DNA of 64,000 nt from Betaproteobacteria bacterium (lineage in GTDB: Bacteria; Pseudomonadota; Gammaproteobacteria; Burkholderiales; Burkholderiaceae_C): NCBI GenBank assembly GCA_016704535.1, contig JADIZZ010000023.1, forward strand, positions 310,001-374,000, written 5' to 3'. Below are positions 40,550 through 50,400 of the stretch, piece by piece. The position numbers and the translations under genes were made by a program. Below the pieces are notes generated by a model that made no database searches, was not told the DNA's origin, and saw nothing but the letters and a program-made list of their open reading frames with translations. Within the stretch, counting starts at the first letter, position 1; each line of letters starts with the position of its first letter.

Positions 40550-41874
40550 CAGGTGCTACCCGCTGGCGCAGCCGGCAGTTCGTAGGCCAGCGTGCCGGCA
40601 ACGAGCGTTGCGCGCACGCGACCGGGCAGGGCCATGCCGGTGGACGCAAAGGAAAACGGCGTGTGCTTGCCCTGGCTGGCGAGTTGCTGCGGTGCCACGG
40701 CCCACTCGACGGCGGGATCGAAGACGCAGATGTCGGCGACGCCACCTTCCACCAGTCGCCCGGCGCTGCTCGCCAGCGAACCCAGCGCGTCGCCCAGCAC
40801 TCGCACTGGCCCATGCGTCACGCGTGCCAACGTGGTAGCCAGCGACAACCCGCTGTCCTGGCCCCAGCGCAGCGCCAGGCTGAGCAGCAGTTCCAGCCCT
40901 GTGGCGCCGGGTTCGGCCTCGCCGAACGGCAGGTTCTTCATGTCCTCGGCCACCGGGTTGTGGTCGGAGACCAGCGCGTCGATGGTGCCGTCGGCCAGCG
41001 CCGCGCGCAGCGCGTCGCGGTCGGCGCCCTGGCGCAGCGGCGGCAGCAGGCGCATGTCGGGGTTGAAGTAGCCGATGTCGACGTCGGTGAGGTGCAGGTT
41101 GTTGATGCTGACGTCAGCCGTCACCGGCAGGCCTTCGGCCCGGGCCGCACGCAGCAACGCCACGCCGGCGGCGCTGCTCAGGCGGCAAAGGTGCACGCGC
41201 GCCCCGGTCACGCGAACCATCTCGAACAGCGTGTGCAGCGCCACCGTCTCGGCCACCACCGGCACGCCCGAAAGACCCAGGCGCGTGGCCACCGCGCCCG
41301 AGGCCGCGATGCCCTTGCCCAGCCAGGCGTCCAGCGGCCGCAGCCACACCGTGTAGCCGAAGGTCGCCGCGTACTGCAGCGCGCGAAGCAGCACCAGGTT
41401 ATCGGTGATGGGCACGTCGGCCTGCGCGAACCCGATGCATCCGGCTTCGGTCAACTCGGCCATCTCGGTCAGCGCCTCGCCTTGCAGGCCACGTGTCAGC
41501 GCCCCAAGTGGAAAGACGCGGCAGCGGCTGAGCTTGCGGGCACGGAACTTCAGCATCTCCACCAGGCCAGGCTCGTCGAGTACGGGGTCGGTGTCGGGCG
41601 GACAGACGAGACCGGTCACACCGCCGGCCGCGGCCGCGGTGAGTTCGCTTTCAAGCATGCCCTCGTGTTCCTGGCCGGGTTCACGCAGTCGCGCCGCGAG
41701 ATCGACCAGCCCGGGAGCGACGACCAGGCCGGTGCCGTCGATGACACGCTCGGCGTCGAAGGCCGTGGCCGCGCCGATGCTGACGATGCGTCCCGAAGCG
41801 ATGGCAATGTCGGCGGTTTCATCGCGGCCCGAAGCGGGGTCGACCACGCGGCCGTTGCGGATGAGGATCTTCAT
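40549..41874 (-). CDS. pyrX: Dihydroorotase-like PyrC' (catalytically defective subunit)
   Basis: A 441-residue class I dihydroorotase homologue. The metal-binding HxH at the start of real enzymes (DxHVHLREPG) is here DLAARLREPG, so both histidines are lost; DHNPVAEDMKN keeps a later motif. This is the defective PyrC' (PyrX) that binds PyrB and is needed for assembly of active aspartate transcarbamoylase, as in Pseudomonas. ATG at 41874 starts the recognisable MKILIRNGRVVDP. It lies five bases after pyrB. A real dihydroorotase must be elsewhere. Confidence 0.9.
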   Translation of the reverse strand: MKILIRNGRVVDPASGRDETADIAIASGRIVSIGAATAFDAERVIDGTGLVVAPGLVDLAARLREPGQEHEGMLESELTAAAAGGVTGLVCPPDTDPVLDEPGLVEMLKFRARKLSRCRVFPLGALTRGLQGEALTEMAELTEAGCIGFAQADVPITDNLVLLRALQYAATFGYTVWLRPLDAWLGKGIAASGAVATRLGLSGVPVVAETVALHTLFEMVRVTGARVHLCRLSSAAGVALLRAARAEGLPVTADVSINNLHLTDVDIGYFNPDMRLLPPLRQGADRDALRAALADGTIDALVSDHNPVAEDMKNLPFGEAEPGATGLELLLSLALRWGQDSGLSLATTLARVTHGPVRVLGDALGSLASSAGRLVEGGVADICVFDPAVEWAVAPQQLASQGKHTPFSFASTGMALPGRVRATLVAGTLAYELPAAPAGST

Positions 41875-41878
41875 GCGT

Positions 41879-42841
41879 TCAGGCCTGGTTGCCGGCAATG
41901 GTGCTCATCACCGCCATGCGCACCGCGATACCAAAGGTGACCTGCGGCAGGATCACGCTGTGCGTGCCGTCGGCCACCCCGGAGTCGATCTCGACGCCAC
42001 GGTTGATGGGCCCCGGGTGCATCACGATGGCGTCGGGCTTCGCGAGCGCCAGCTTCTGCGGCGTCAGGCCGTAGCTCTTGTAGTACTCGCCAGCGCTGGG
42101 CAGCATGGCGCCGCTCATGCGTTCGTTCTGCAGGCGCAGCATGATGATCACGTCGGCATCCTTGATGCCCTCGGCCATGTCGTGGCACACGCGCACGCCC
42201 ATCGCGGCCAGATCGCCCGGCACCAGCGTCTTCGGGCCCACGGCGCGGATCTCGGGCACGCCCAGCGTGGTCAGCGCATGGATGTCGGAGCGCGCCACAC
42301 GGCTGTGCACGATGTCGCCGACGATGGCCACGGTGAGCTGGGTGAAGTCCTGCTTGTAGTGGCGGATGGTGTACATGTCCAGCAGCCCCTGCGTGGGGTG
42401 GGCATGGCGTCCATCGCCGGCGTTGACCACGTGCACGTGTGGCGCCACGTGCTGAGCGATCAGGTAGGGCGCGCCGCTCTCGGCGTGGCGCACGATGAAC
42501 ATGTCGGCGTGCATCGCGGAGAGATTCGCGATGGTGTCAAGCAGGCTTTCACCCTTGGCCGTGGAGCTTCTGGCGATGTCGAGATTGATGACGTCGGCTG
42601 AAAGCCGCTTGGCCGCGATTTCGAAGGTGGTGCGCGTGCGCGTGCTGTTCTCGAAGAACAGGTTGAACACGCTCTTGCCCCGCAGCAGCGGCACCTTTTT
42701 CACGTCGCGGTCGTTGACGCTGAGGAAGGTGCCCGCAGTGTCGAGGATCTGCGTCAGCACGGCCCGCGGCAGGCCCTCGATGCTGAGCAGGTGGATCAGC
42801 TCGCCGTGGGCGTTGAGCTGCGGGTTGCGACGGTGCAGCAT
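41879..42841 (-). CDS. pyrB: Aspartate carbamoyltransferase catalytic subunit
   Basis: A 320-residue PyrB. The carbamoyl phosphate motif FENSTRTRTTFEIAAKRLSADVINLD, the GDGRHAHPTQGLLDMYTIR block, VAIVGDIVHSRVARSD, and MHPGPINRGVEIDS at the aspartate site are intact. It commits carbamoyl phosphate and aspartate to pyrimidine synthesis. It is followed by pyrC', with which it probably forms a holoenzyme, and no pyrI is present. Confidence 0.97.
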   Translation of the reverse strand: MLHRRNPQLNAHGELIHLLSIEGLPRAVLTQILDTAGTFLSVNDRDVKKVPLLRGKSVFNLFFENSTRTRTTFEIAAKRLSADVINLDIARSSTAKGESLLDTIANLSAMHADMFIVRHAESGAPYLIAQHVAPHVHVVNAGDGRHAHPTQGLLDMYTIRHYKQDFTQLTVAIVGDIVHSRVARSDIHALTTLGVPEIRAVGPKTLVPGDLAAMGVRVCHDMAEGIKDADVIIMLRLQNERMSGAMLPSAGEYYKSYGLTPQKLALAKPDAIVMHPGPINRGVEIDSGVADGTHSVILPQVTFGIAVRMAVMSTIAGNQA

Positions 42842-42846
42842 GGCGG

Positions 42847-43374
42847 CTACTCGGCGTTCTTGTTCGTGACGGTGAAGCTGAAGGCGCCGCCGGGTTCGCC
42901 ATCCGGGGTGCGCGCCAGCGACAGGCGCTGGGTGGCCGGCAGCACGAGCCTGGCGGCGGCGAAGGCGGCGGCGATGGGCAATTCACGCCCACCGCGGTCG
43001 ACCAGCACCGCCAGCGTCACGCTGGCCGGGCGGCCAAAGTCGAAGAGCTCGTTGACGACGGCGCGAATGGTACGGCCGGTGTAGAGCACGTCGTCGATCA
43101 GCAGGACGTGGCGGCCGTCGACGGCGAAGGGCAGCCGCGTCGGGTCGGTGCCCGAGGCCAGGCCGCGCGAGCCGAAGTCGTCGCGGTGCAGCGTGCTGCT
43201 GATGACGCCGTAGCCCTTCTCGCCGCCGGGCAGGCCCAGGTCCTTCTGCAGGCGTTCGGCCAGCCAGGCGCCACCGCTCCAGATGCCCACCAGCACGGCA
43301 TCGGGCTTGAGCAGGCCGCGCACACCTTCGCGCAACTCGGTGTACAGCGCTTCGGCGTCAAGCTGCAGCAACAT
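42847..43374 (-). CDS. pyrR: PyrR uracil phosphoribosyltransferase / pyr regulator
   Basis: A 175-residue PyrR-type PRTase: VLVGIWSGGAWLAERLQ, then SSTLHRDDFG and the PRPP loop VLLIDDVLYTGRTIRAVVNEL. PyrR proteins convert uracil to UMP and, in Gram-positive bacteria, attenuate pyr transcription. No obvious attenuator hairpin lies in the overlap with ruvX, so RNA regulation here is not supported by the sequence. It overlaps ruvX by 17 bases. Confidence 0.93.
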   Translation of the reverse strand: MLLQLDAEALYTELREGVRGLLKPDAVLVGIWSGGAWLAERLQKDLGLPGGEKGYGVISSTLHRDDFGSRGLASGTDPTRLPFAVDGRHVLLIDDVLYTGRTIRAVVNELFDFGRPASVTLAVLVDRGGRELPIAAAFAAARLVLPATQRLSLARTPDGEPGGAFSFTVTNKNAE

Positions 43375-43792
43375 GGCCTTGGGAGTGTTGGTTCAGGAAC
43401 TGGTCGAGGATGATCGCCGCCGCCGCGGCGTCGGCATCGACGGCGCCGGAGGCCAGCGCCTCGGTCGTTGTGTAGCGCTCGTCGACCTCGTGCACAGGCA
43501 GCCGGAAGCGGCCGTGCAGCTGGCGCGCGAAGCGCCGCGCGCGGCGAGTGTTCTCGTGTTCGGCCCCGTCGGGGTGGAAGGGCACGCCAACCACCAGCGC
43601 GTCGGGCTGCCACTCGCCAATCAGTGCAGCGATGGCCTTGAGGCGCGCGTCGCCGTCGACGGCCAGGGTCTTCAGCGGCAGCGCGCGCCCCAACAGCGTA
43701 TTGCCGGTGGCCACACCCGTGCGACGGGTGCCGAAATCGAAAGCCAGGAAGCTGAGCGTGCGGGTGGCGACGCCTGCAGCGCCCTCAGGCAT
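43358..43792 (-). CDS. ruvX: YqgF/RuvX family nuclease-like protein
   Basis: A 144-residue RNase H-fold protein of the YqgF family: LAFDFGTRRTGVATGNTLLG at the N-terminus with a metal-binding Asp, LVVGVPFHPDGAEHENTRRARRFARQL and DERYTTTEA. YqgF is involved in 16S rRNA 5'-end maturation and was earlier called a putative Holliday junction resolvase. It partly overlaps yqgE and pyrR in the operon. Confidence 0.95.
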   Translation of the reverse strand: MPEGAAGVATRTLSFLAFDFGTRRTGVATGNTLLGRALPLKTLAVDGDARLKAIAALIGEWQPDALVVGVPFHPDGAEHENTRRARRFARQLHGRFRLPVHEVDERYTTTEALASGAVDADAAAAAIILDQFLNQHSQGHVAAA

Positions 43793-44366
43793 GTCCAGCT
43801 TCCTGGGACAGCATGCGCGGATCGATGCCCAGCAGCGCCAGCGCGGTGTCGTAGCGCTGCTCGATGGGCGTGTCGAAGATGACCTTCGGGTCGGCGTCCA
43901 CCGTCAGCCAGCCGTTGCGGCCCAGTTCGTCTTCCAGCTGCCCGGCCTGCCAGCCGCTGTAGCCCAGTGTCACCAGCACGCGGGCGGGGCCGGTGCCTTC
44001 GGCCAGGGCCTCGAGCACGTCCTTGCTGGTGGTCATCGCCAGGCCACCCGGCACCGAGAGCGTGCTGTTGTAGGGCATGCGGTCTTCGCCCAGCTTCTCG
44101 TGCAGCACGAAGCCGCGCTCGGTCTGCACCGGCCCGCCGAAGTAGACCGGCTGCTCGGCCAGTTCTTCGCGGTCGAGCGCGAGCTCGACCTTTTCGAACA
44201 GGTTCCTGAGCTTGATGTCGATGGGCTTGTTGATGACCAGGCCCAAGGCGCCCTGCTCGTTGTGCTCGCACAGGTAGACGACCGTGCGTGAGAAGGTCTC
44301 GTCGGCCATGCCCGGCATGGCGATCAGGAACTGGTTCGTCAGATCGATGCGCGAGGCCGAGGGCAT
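43785..44366 (-). CDS. YqgE/AlgH family protein
   Basis: A 193-residue UPF0301/AlgH protein: NQFLIAMPGMADETFSRTVVYLCEHNEQGALGLVINKPIDI, then PVYFGGPVQTERGFVLH and LVTLGYSGWQAGQLEDEL. It accompanies yqgF in most Proteobacteria. Its role is uncertain; AlgH was linked to alginate control in Pseudomonas. It is the first gene of the pyr operon, and the photolyase gene runs divergently from its start. Confidence 0.95.
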   Translation of the reverse strand: MPSASRIDLTNQFLIAMPGMADETFSRTVVYLCEHNEQGALGLVINKPIDIKLRNLFEKVELALDREELAEQPVYFGGPVQTERGFVLHEKLGEDRMPYNSTLSVPGGLAMTTSKDVLEALAEGTGPARVLVTLGYSGWQAGQLEDELGRNGWLTVDADPKVIFDTPIEQRYDTALALLGIDPRMLSQEAGHA

Positions 44367-44400
44367 GGTTGCATTCTATTCCCGGGCCACACTACGGGCC

Positions 44401-45915
44401 GTGCACAAACCTGTCCATCACCCGCCGCGCCCGCTCGACGGCGCCCTCGTCTGGCTGCGCCGCGACCTGCGCACCGACGACCACGCCGCGCTGCACCACG
44501 CGCTGCGCGCCGCGCGCCAGGTGTGGTGCGTGTTTGTCTTCGACCGCGACATCCTCGACCCGCTGCCCCGGGCTGACCGCCGCGTCGAGTTCATCCGCGA
44601 CAGCCTCGTCGGCGTCGACGCCGAGCTGCGTGCGCTGGCGGCCTCGCACGGCATCGAGGGCGCAGGCCTGATCGTCCGCCACGGCTGGCCGGCCGAGGAG
44701 ATTCCGGCGCTGGCCGCCCGGCTGGGCGTGCAGGCGGTCTACGCCAACCACGACGACGAACCCGCGGCGCTGGCGCGCGACGCGAAGCTGCGCGGCCTGC
44801 TGGCCGACCGCGGCGTCGCGCTCCACACCAGCAAGGACCACGTGGTCTTCGAGCGCAGCGAGGTGATGACGCTGGGCGGTGGACCCTTCTCGGTGTTCAC
44901 GCCCTACAGGAACGCCTGGCTGAAGAAGTGCAACGACTTCTACCTCAGCGCCTACCCGGTGGCCCGGCACGCTTCGGCGCTGGCGCCCCTGCCCCACGAC
45001 GCCGCCGAGCCCGACCTGGCCGCCGGCGTTCCGACGCTGGAGTCGCTGGGCTTCCAGCGCACCAACCTGCACCAGCTGCGCTTGCCCAGCGGCCCAGCCG
45101 GCGGGCAAGAACTGCTGGACGACTTCCTCGACCGCATCGACCGCTACCACGACACCCGCGACTTCCCCGCCGTCAAAGGCCCGAGCTACCTCAGCACCCA
45201 CCTGCGCTTCGGCACGGTATCCATCCGGCGCCTGGCGCGAGAGGCCATGAATCGCCGCAACGGCGGCTCGCGCGGCGCCGAGGTCTGGCTGAGTGAGCTG
45301 ATCTGGCGCGACTTCTACCACCAGGTGCTGCACCACCACCCGCGCGTGGCGCACAGCGCCTTCAAGCCGGCCTACGACCGCATCCGCTGGGAGCACGGCA
45401 AACACGCCGACGAGCTGTTCGCGGCCTGGTGCGAAGGCCGCACCGGCTACCCGCTGGTCGACGCCGCGATGCACCAGCTGGCGCAGACCGGCTACATGCA
45501 CAACCGCCTGCGCATGGTGGTGGCGAGTTTCCTCACCAAGGACCTGGGCCTGGACTGGCGGCGCGGCGAGGCCTGGTTCGCGCTGCACCTCAATGACTTC
45601 GACCTCGCCGCCAACAACGGCGGCTGGCAGTGGGCGGCCAGTTCGGGCTGCGACGCGCAGCCCTATTTCCGCATCTTCAACCCGGTGTCGCAGAGCGAGA
45701 AGTTCGACCCCGAGGGCAAGTTCATCCGCCGCTACCTGCCCGCGCTCGCCAGGCTGCCCGACGGGCTGATTCACGCCCCCTGGCTGGCGCGGCCAATGGA
45801 CCTGCTCGCCGCCGACCTGAAGCTGGGCAGCAGCTACCCGCTGCCGGTCGTGGACCACGCCGCAGCGCGCGAGAAGACGCTGCTGCGCTACGCCGTCGTG
45901 AAGGGCCAGCCCTGA
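44401..45915 (+). CDS. phrB: Deoxyribodipyrimidine photolyase
   Basis: A 504-residue CPD photolyase. LVWLRRDLRTDDHAALHHAL opens the antenna-binding half; the FAD-binding half has GPSYLSTHLRFGTVSIRRL, LSELIWRDFYHQVL, TGYPLVDAAMHQLAQTGYMHNRLRMVVASFLTKDL and the Trp-rich HLNDFDLAANNGGWQWAASSGCDAQPYFRIFNPVSQSEKFDPEG. It repairs UV cyclobutane dimers by light. Start GTG at 44401 is chosen as nearest to the family N-terminus; an ATG at 44365 would overlap the yqgE start. Confidence 0.95.
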   Translation: MHKPVHHPPRPLDGALVWLRRDLRTDDHAALHHALRAARQVWCVFVFDRDILDPLPRADRRVEFIRDSLVGVDAELRALAASHGIEGAGLIVRHGWPAEEIPALAARLGVQAVYANHDDEPAALARDAKLRGLLADRGVALHTSKDHVVFERSEVMTLGGGPFSVFTPYRNAWLKKCNDFYLSAYPVARHASALAPLPHDAAEPDLAAGVPTLESLGFQRTNLHQLRLPSGPAGGQELLDDFLDRIDRYHDTRDFPAVKGPSYLSTHLRFGTVSIRRLAREAMNRRNGGSRGAEVWLSELIWRDFYHQVLHHHPRVAHSAFKPAYDRIRWEHGKHADELFAAWCEGRTGYPLVDAAMHQLAQTGYMHNRLRMVVASFLTKDLGLDWRRGEAWFALHLNDFDLAANNGGWQWAASSGCDAQPYFRIFNPVSQSEKFDPEGKFIRRYLPALARLPDGLIHAPWLARPMDLLAADLKLGSSYPLPVVDHAAAREKTLLRYAVVKGQP

Positions 45916-46428
45916 TCAGGCCGAGCTGAAGGGCGGCCGGGCCTCGGGGCGGAAGCCCAGGCTTTCGTACAGCGCTTCGGCCGGCGCGTTGCCTTGCGTC
46001 ACCACCAGGCGCACCACGGCCTCGTCGCCGGCGGCCATGCGGTTCATGGCGCGCTGCAAGCCGGCCCGCGCCAGGCCGCGGCGCTGCCAGTCCGGTGCGG
46101 TGACCAGCTGGGCCACCAGCGGAGTGTCCTGCCACAGCGTGACGATCGTGGCCGAGACCAGGCGGCCCTCGCGTTCGGTGACTTCCGAGACCGCCCACAT
46201 CGGCACGCCCGACAAGCCGGCAAACAGCGCGCGCGCCAGGCGGCAGGCTTCGACCAGCGTCTCGCCGTCGTCGTCGACCGTGCCGCGGTAGGCCTCGAGC
46301 AGCAGCGCGCCCAAGGCATCGGCATCGCCCGAGGTCGGCGCCCGCGCGGCCGGGTCGGCGGCCACGGGCCGGTGCCGCACCGGTGCCGACAGCATGAAAC
46401 GCCGGCGCGGCGTGCGGGGCGGCTTCAT
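45916..46428 (-). CDS. GNAT-family acetyltransferase
   Basis: A 170-residue GNAT protein. After a basic N-terminal tail (KPPRTPRRR), GDADALGALLLEAYRGTVDDDGE begins the domain, APDWQRRGLARAGLQRAMNRM contains the acetyl-CoA motif QxxGxA/G, and NAPAEALYESLGF the closing motif. The acceptor is unknown. ATG at 46428 forms an ATGA overlap with the hydrolase gene. It is the last gene of the TetR-efflux operon. Confidence 0.87.
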   Translation of the reverse strand: MKPPRTPRRRFMLSAPVRHRPVAADPAARAPTSGDADALGALLLEAYRGTVDDDGETLVEACRLARALFAGLSGVPMWAVSEVTEREGRLVSATIVTLWQDTPLVAQLVTAPDWQRRGLARAGLQRAMNRMAAGDEAVVRLVVTQGNAPAEALYESLGFRPEARPPFSSA

Positions 46429-47423
46429 GCCCGAGCCTCGCTGAAGCGCGCCAGCAGTGCCGCGTGCTCGCGCCCCCAGCGCGCCAGGCCGCTGTCGTCG
46501 CCATCGAAGACACCGCGCAGGAAAGCCAGCACCAGCGCCTGCGTCGCAGCCTTCACGCGCGGGTTGAGCAGCGCGCCGCCGCTGCCGCGGCGGTCGGTGA
46601 ACATGCTGTGCGAACCGCCTTCGTACACCGCCAGCCACTTGCGCGTGCCGCCGATGGCGTCGAATACCGCCACGCGGTCTTCGGCGCCGCTGTAGTAGCC
46701 GGGGATGCGGATGACGTCCTCGGTGGCGGTGACGTGCAGGCTGGGCACCGACACCGGCGCCAGGATGGCCCGCGGGTCGGCCTGGCCGTAAAAGGGCGGC
46801 GCCGAAATCACGATGGCCGCGCGCACCCGCGTGTCGTGCAGGTCGAGCACACGGCCTTCGCGCGGCACGCGCGCTCCGCTGGCCAGCAGCGTGGTGTTGG
46901 CGCCGTAGCTGTGGCCGGCGGCGACGATGCGCCGCACGTCCACGCGTGCGCCCAGTTCATCGGCCAGCAGCGTGTCGAGCGCGAAGCGCAGGTCCCGCGC
47001 GCGGTGGATGGCTTCTTCGTCGCGCGCCGCATCCTGCAGCCGGCCGACGAGGCTGAAGACATTGCCGGTCCACAGCGCGCGGTCGCTGCCCACGTGCTGC
47101 AGGTGCAGGCTGGCGATGCCGTGGCGGGCGAAGTGGCTGCCCAGCCAGCTGTAGCCGCGGCGTGACCCGCCGATGCCGTGCGAGAACACCACCAGCGGCG
47201 TGGCGCGGCGCTGGTTGGGCAGGTACAGGCGCACGGGCACTGCACGGTCGCGAGTGCGGTCCATCCAGTCGAGGTCGAGTGCACCGAAGGACTCGGTCTC
47301 TGCCGACGCTGTCGGCTCGCCGGAAACCGCCGATGCATCCGCCAGTGCCGACCGCAACGGCCAAGCCACAGCAACCGCGGCCGCCAGCCCCAGCCGCAGA
47401 CAGCCGCGCCGGTTCAAGGTCAT
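46425..47423 (-). CDS. Exported alpha/beta hydrolase
   Basis: A 332-residue hydrolase with a twin-Arg-like signal (NRRGCLRLGLAAAVAVAWPL). FSHGIGGSRRGYSWLGSHFARHGIASLHL provides the oxyanion region, GHSYGANT the nucleophile Ser, and SHSMF near the C-terminus a His candidate. This resembles dienelactone hydrolase/PET hydrolase-like chlorophyllase families, but the substrate is unclear. It overlaps the RND permease gene by four bases and the GNAT gene by four, so it belongs to the efflux operon. Confidence 0.87.
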   Translation of the reverse strand: MTLNRRGCLRLGLAAAVAVAWPLRSALADASAVSGEPTASAETESFGALDLDWMDRTRDRAVPVRLYLPNQRRATPLVVFSHGIGGSRRGYSWLGSHFARHGIASLHLQHVGSDRALWTGNVFSLVGRLQDAARDEEAIHRARDLRFALDTLLADELGARVDVRRIVAAGHSYGANTTLLASGARVPREGRVLDLHDTRVRAAIVISAPPFYGQADPRAILAPVSVPSLHVTATEDVIRIPGYYSGAEDRVAVFDAIGGTRKWLAVYEGGSHSMFTDRRGSGGALLNPRVKAATQALVLAFLRGVFDGDDSGLARWGREHAALLARFSEARA

Positions 47424-50400
47424 GCTGCCGTCCCCTGCTTGCTAGCCGCTGGCGGCCTTCGCCGGTGCAGCAACCGCTTCAGGCCCCGAATGGCGTCGTC
47501 GACGTAGGTGAACAGCACCGGGATCACGAGCAGGCTGAGAAAGGTGCTGGTGATGAGCCCGCCGATCACCACGATGGCCATCGGTGCACGGAAGCTCGGG
47601 TCGGTGCCCAAGCCCAAAGCGATGGGCAGCATGCCGGCGGCCATGGCGATCGTCGTCATGATGATCGGCCGTGCGCGCTTGTGGCAGGCATCGAGCACGG
47701 CTTCCAGCCGCGCCAGGCCGTGGTCACGCCGCGCCAGGATCACGTAGTCCACGAGCAGGATGGAGTTCTTCGTCGCGATGCCCATCAGCATGATGAGCCC
47801 GATCATGCTCGGCATGTTCAGAGCCGTGTGCGTGATGAACAGCGCCAGGAATGCGCCCGGGATCGACAGCACCAGCGCGCCCAGGATGGTGGCCGGCTGC
47901 ACGAAGTCCTTGAACAGCAGCACGAGCACGATGTAGATGCAGAGGACGCCCGTGAGCATGGCCAGGCCGAAGCTGGCGAAGAGTTCGCCCATCGCCTCGG
48001 CATCGCCGATCTCGGTCTGGATGACCCCCGGCGGCAGGCTCCGCAGGCTGGGCAGCGCCAGCACCGCGTCCTTGACCTCGCCCAGCGGCTGCTGGTTGAG
48101 CTCGATCTCGAAATTGACGTTGCGCTGGCGGTTGTAGCGGTCGATGGCGGCCGGGCCGCTGGCGATGGACAGCGTGGCCACGTTGCCCAGCATCACCGGG
48201 CCGTGCTTGCCGGGCACCGGCAGGCGCGCCAGCAGTGAGAGGTCGCTGCGCGCCTCTGCCGGCAAACGCACGACGATGGGCACCTGGCGTTGGCTCAGGT
48301 TCAGCTTGGGCAGGTTCTGGTCGTAGTCGCCCGCGGTGGCGATGCGCAAGGTGTCGGCGATGGCCGCCGAGGTGACACCCAGGTCGGCAGCCTTTGCCGG
48401 GTCGGGGCGCACGATGAGCTCGGGGCGCACCAGGCTGCTGCTGCTGGTCACCGCACCGATGCCGGGGATGGTGCGCAGTTCACGCTCGACCACCGCGGCA
48501 TGCGCGGCCAGCGCGGCACCGTCTTCACCCGCGAGCACCAGCACGTACTTCTCGGCGCTCTGGCCAAAGCCCACCTTCACGCGCACGCCGGGCAGCACGG
48601 CCAGCGCCTCGCGCAGCTGCGACTCGATGGCCTGCTTGGTCAGGCCGGGCCGGTCGCTGCGGTGGGTCATGTTGATCGTCAACGTGGCCTTGGTGACGTC
48701 GGGTACACCGCCGCCGGGCGTGAAGGTGTCGGCGCCGGTGCTGCCCGCACCCACTGCGGTGTAGACGAGCTTCACGTGCGGGTTCTGCTGCACCAGCACG
48801 CGCGCCTGCTCGGCTGCGGCCAGGCTCTGTTCGTAGCTGCTGCCCGGCGGCAGCGTCACCGTCACCTGGGTCTGGCTGAGGTCGTCGGGCGGCAGGAAGC
48901 CGGTGGGCAGGTAGGGCACGAGCAGGAAGCTGCCGACGAAGAACACGGCCGTGGCCGCCATCGTCAGCACGCGGTGCTTCAGGCACCACGCTGCCCAGCC
49001 CAGGTAGCGCTTCATCCAGCCGGGTTCCTTGTGCTCACCCTTGGGCGGCTTCAGGATGTAGGCCGCCATCATCGGCGTCAGCACACGCGCCACGACGAGG
49101 CTGAAGAACACCGCGATGGCCGCCGTCCAGCCGAACTGAACGAAGAACTTGCCCGGCACGCCGGCCATGAAGGCGGTGGGCAGGAACACCGCGATCAGCG
49201 TGAAGGTGGTGGCGATGACTGCCAGCCCGATCTCGTCGGCGGCCTCCATCGCCGCCTGGTAGGGCGTCTTGAGCACAGGCGCCCCCATGCCCCCCGAAGG
49301 GGAATGCCCGCCTTGGGGCGGCTCGGCGGCGGGCATGCGCAGATGGCGCATGATGTTTTCGATCTCGACGATGGCGTCGTCGACCAGGATGCCCACCACG
49401 AGCGACAGGCTCAGCAGCGTGATGACGTTGAGGGTGAAGCCGAAGACGTAGTGCATCACCGCGAAGGCCGGGATGATGGATAGCGGCAACGCGGTGGCCG
49501 CCACCAGCGTGGCGCGCCAGTCGCGCAGGAAGAGCCATACCACCAGCACCGCCAGTACTGCGCCTTCCAGCAGCAGGATCATGCTGCCGTCGAAGTTCTC
49601 GATCACCGGATCGACGAAGTTGAAGGCCTCCGTCACGGTGACGTCGGGATGTTCGGCGCGAAGCTTGTCCAGCGCCGCGCGCACACCGTCGGCGACATCG
49701 GTCTCGCCGGCACCGCGCGAGCGCACGACCTCGAAACCCACCACGGGCAGACCGTTCAGCAGCGCACCGCTGCGCCGCTCGGCCACCGTGTCGCTGACGG
49801 TCGCCACCTGGTCGAGCCGGATGCGGCGGCCGTCGGCCAGCGCGATTTCCAGCCGGCCCAATTCGACCGCGCTGCCCACGGTGGCGATGGTGCGCACGCT
49901 CTGCTCGATGCCGCCGACATCGGCGCGCCCGCCGGCGGCGTCCTGTTGCACGGCACGCAGCTGGCGCGAGATGTCGGCCGCCGTGGCGTTCAGCGCCAGA
50001 AGGCGCGCCGGGTCGAGTTCCACGCGTACTTCGCGGGTGACGCCACCGACCCGCGCCACGCTACCCACGCCGCGCACCGCGAGCATCGCCTTCGTCACCT
50101 GGTTGTCGACGAACCAGCTCAGCGCCTCGTCGTCCATGCGGCTGCTGGCCACGGTGTAGGTGAGGATGGGTGCGCCGGCCAGGTCGAGCTTGGCGATGAC
50201 GGGGTCGCGCAACTCGGCGGGCAGGTCGGCGCGCACGCGCGCGACCGCCGAGCGCACGTCGTCCAGCGCTTCCTGCGTGGGCTTCTCGAGGCGGAACTCC
50301 ACCGTGACGATGGCCACGCCGTCCTGCACCTTGGTGTAGATGTTCTTCACGCCCTGCAGCGCGGCGACGGCGTTCTCGATCTTGCGCGCCACCTCGGTTT

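Noticed and set aside
40549..41874. An active dihydroorotase
   Set aside because: Both metal-binding histidines at the N-terminal HxH are missing and the gene is next to pyrB, which fits PyrC'.
42847..43374. RNA-level attenuation of pyr genes by PyrR
   Set aside because: The upstream gene overlaps pyrR and I see no terminator/antiterminator pair in the cluster.
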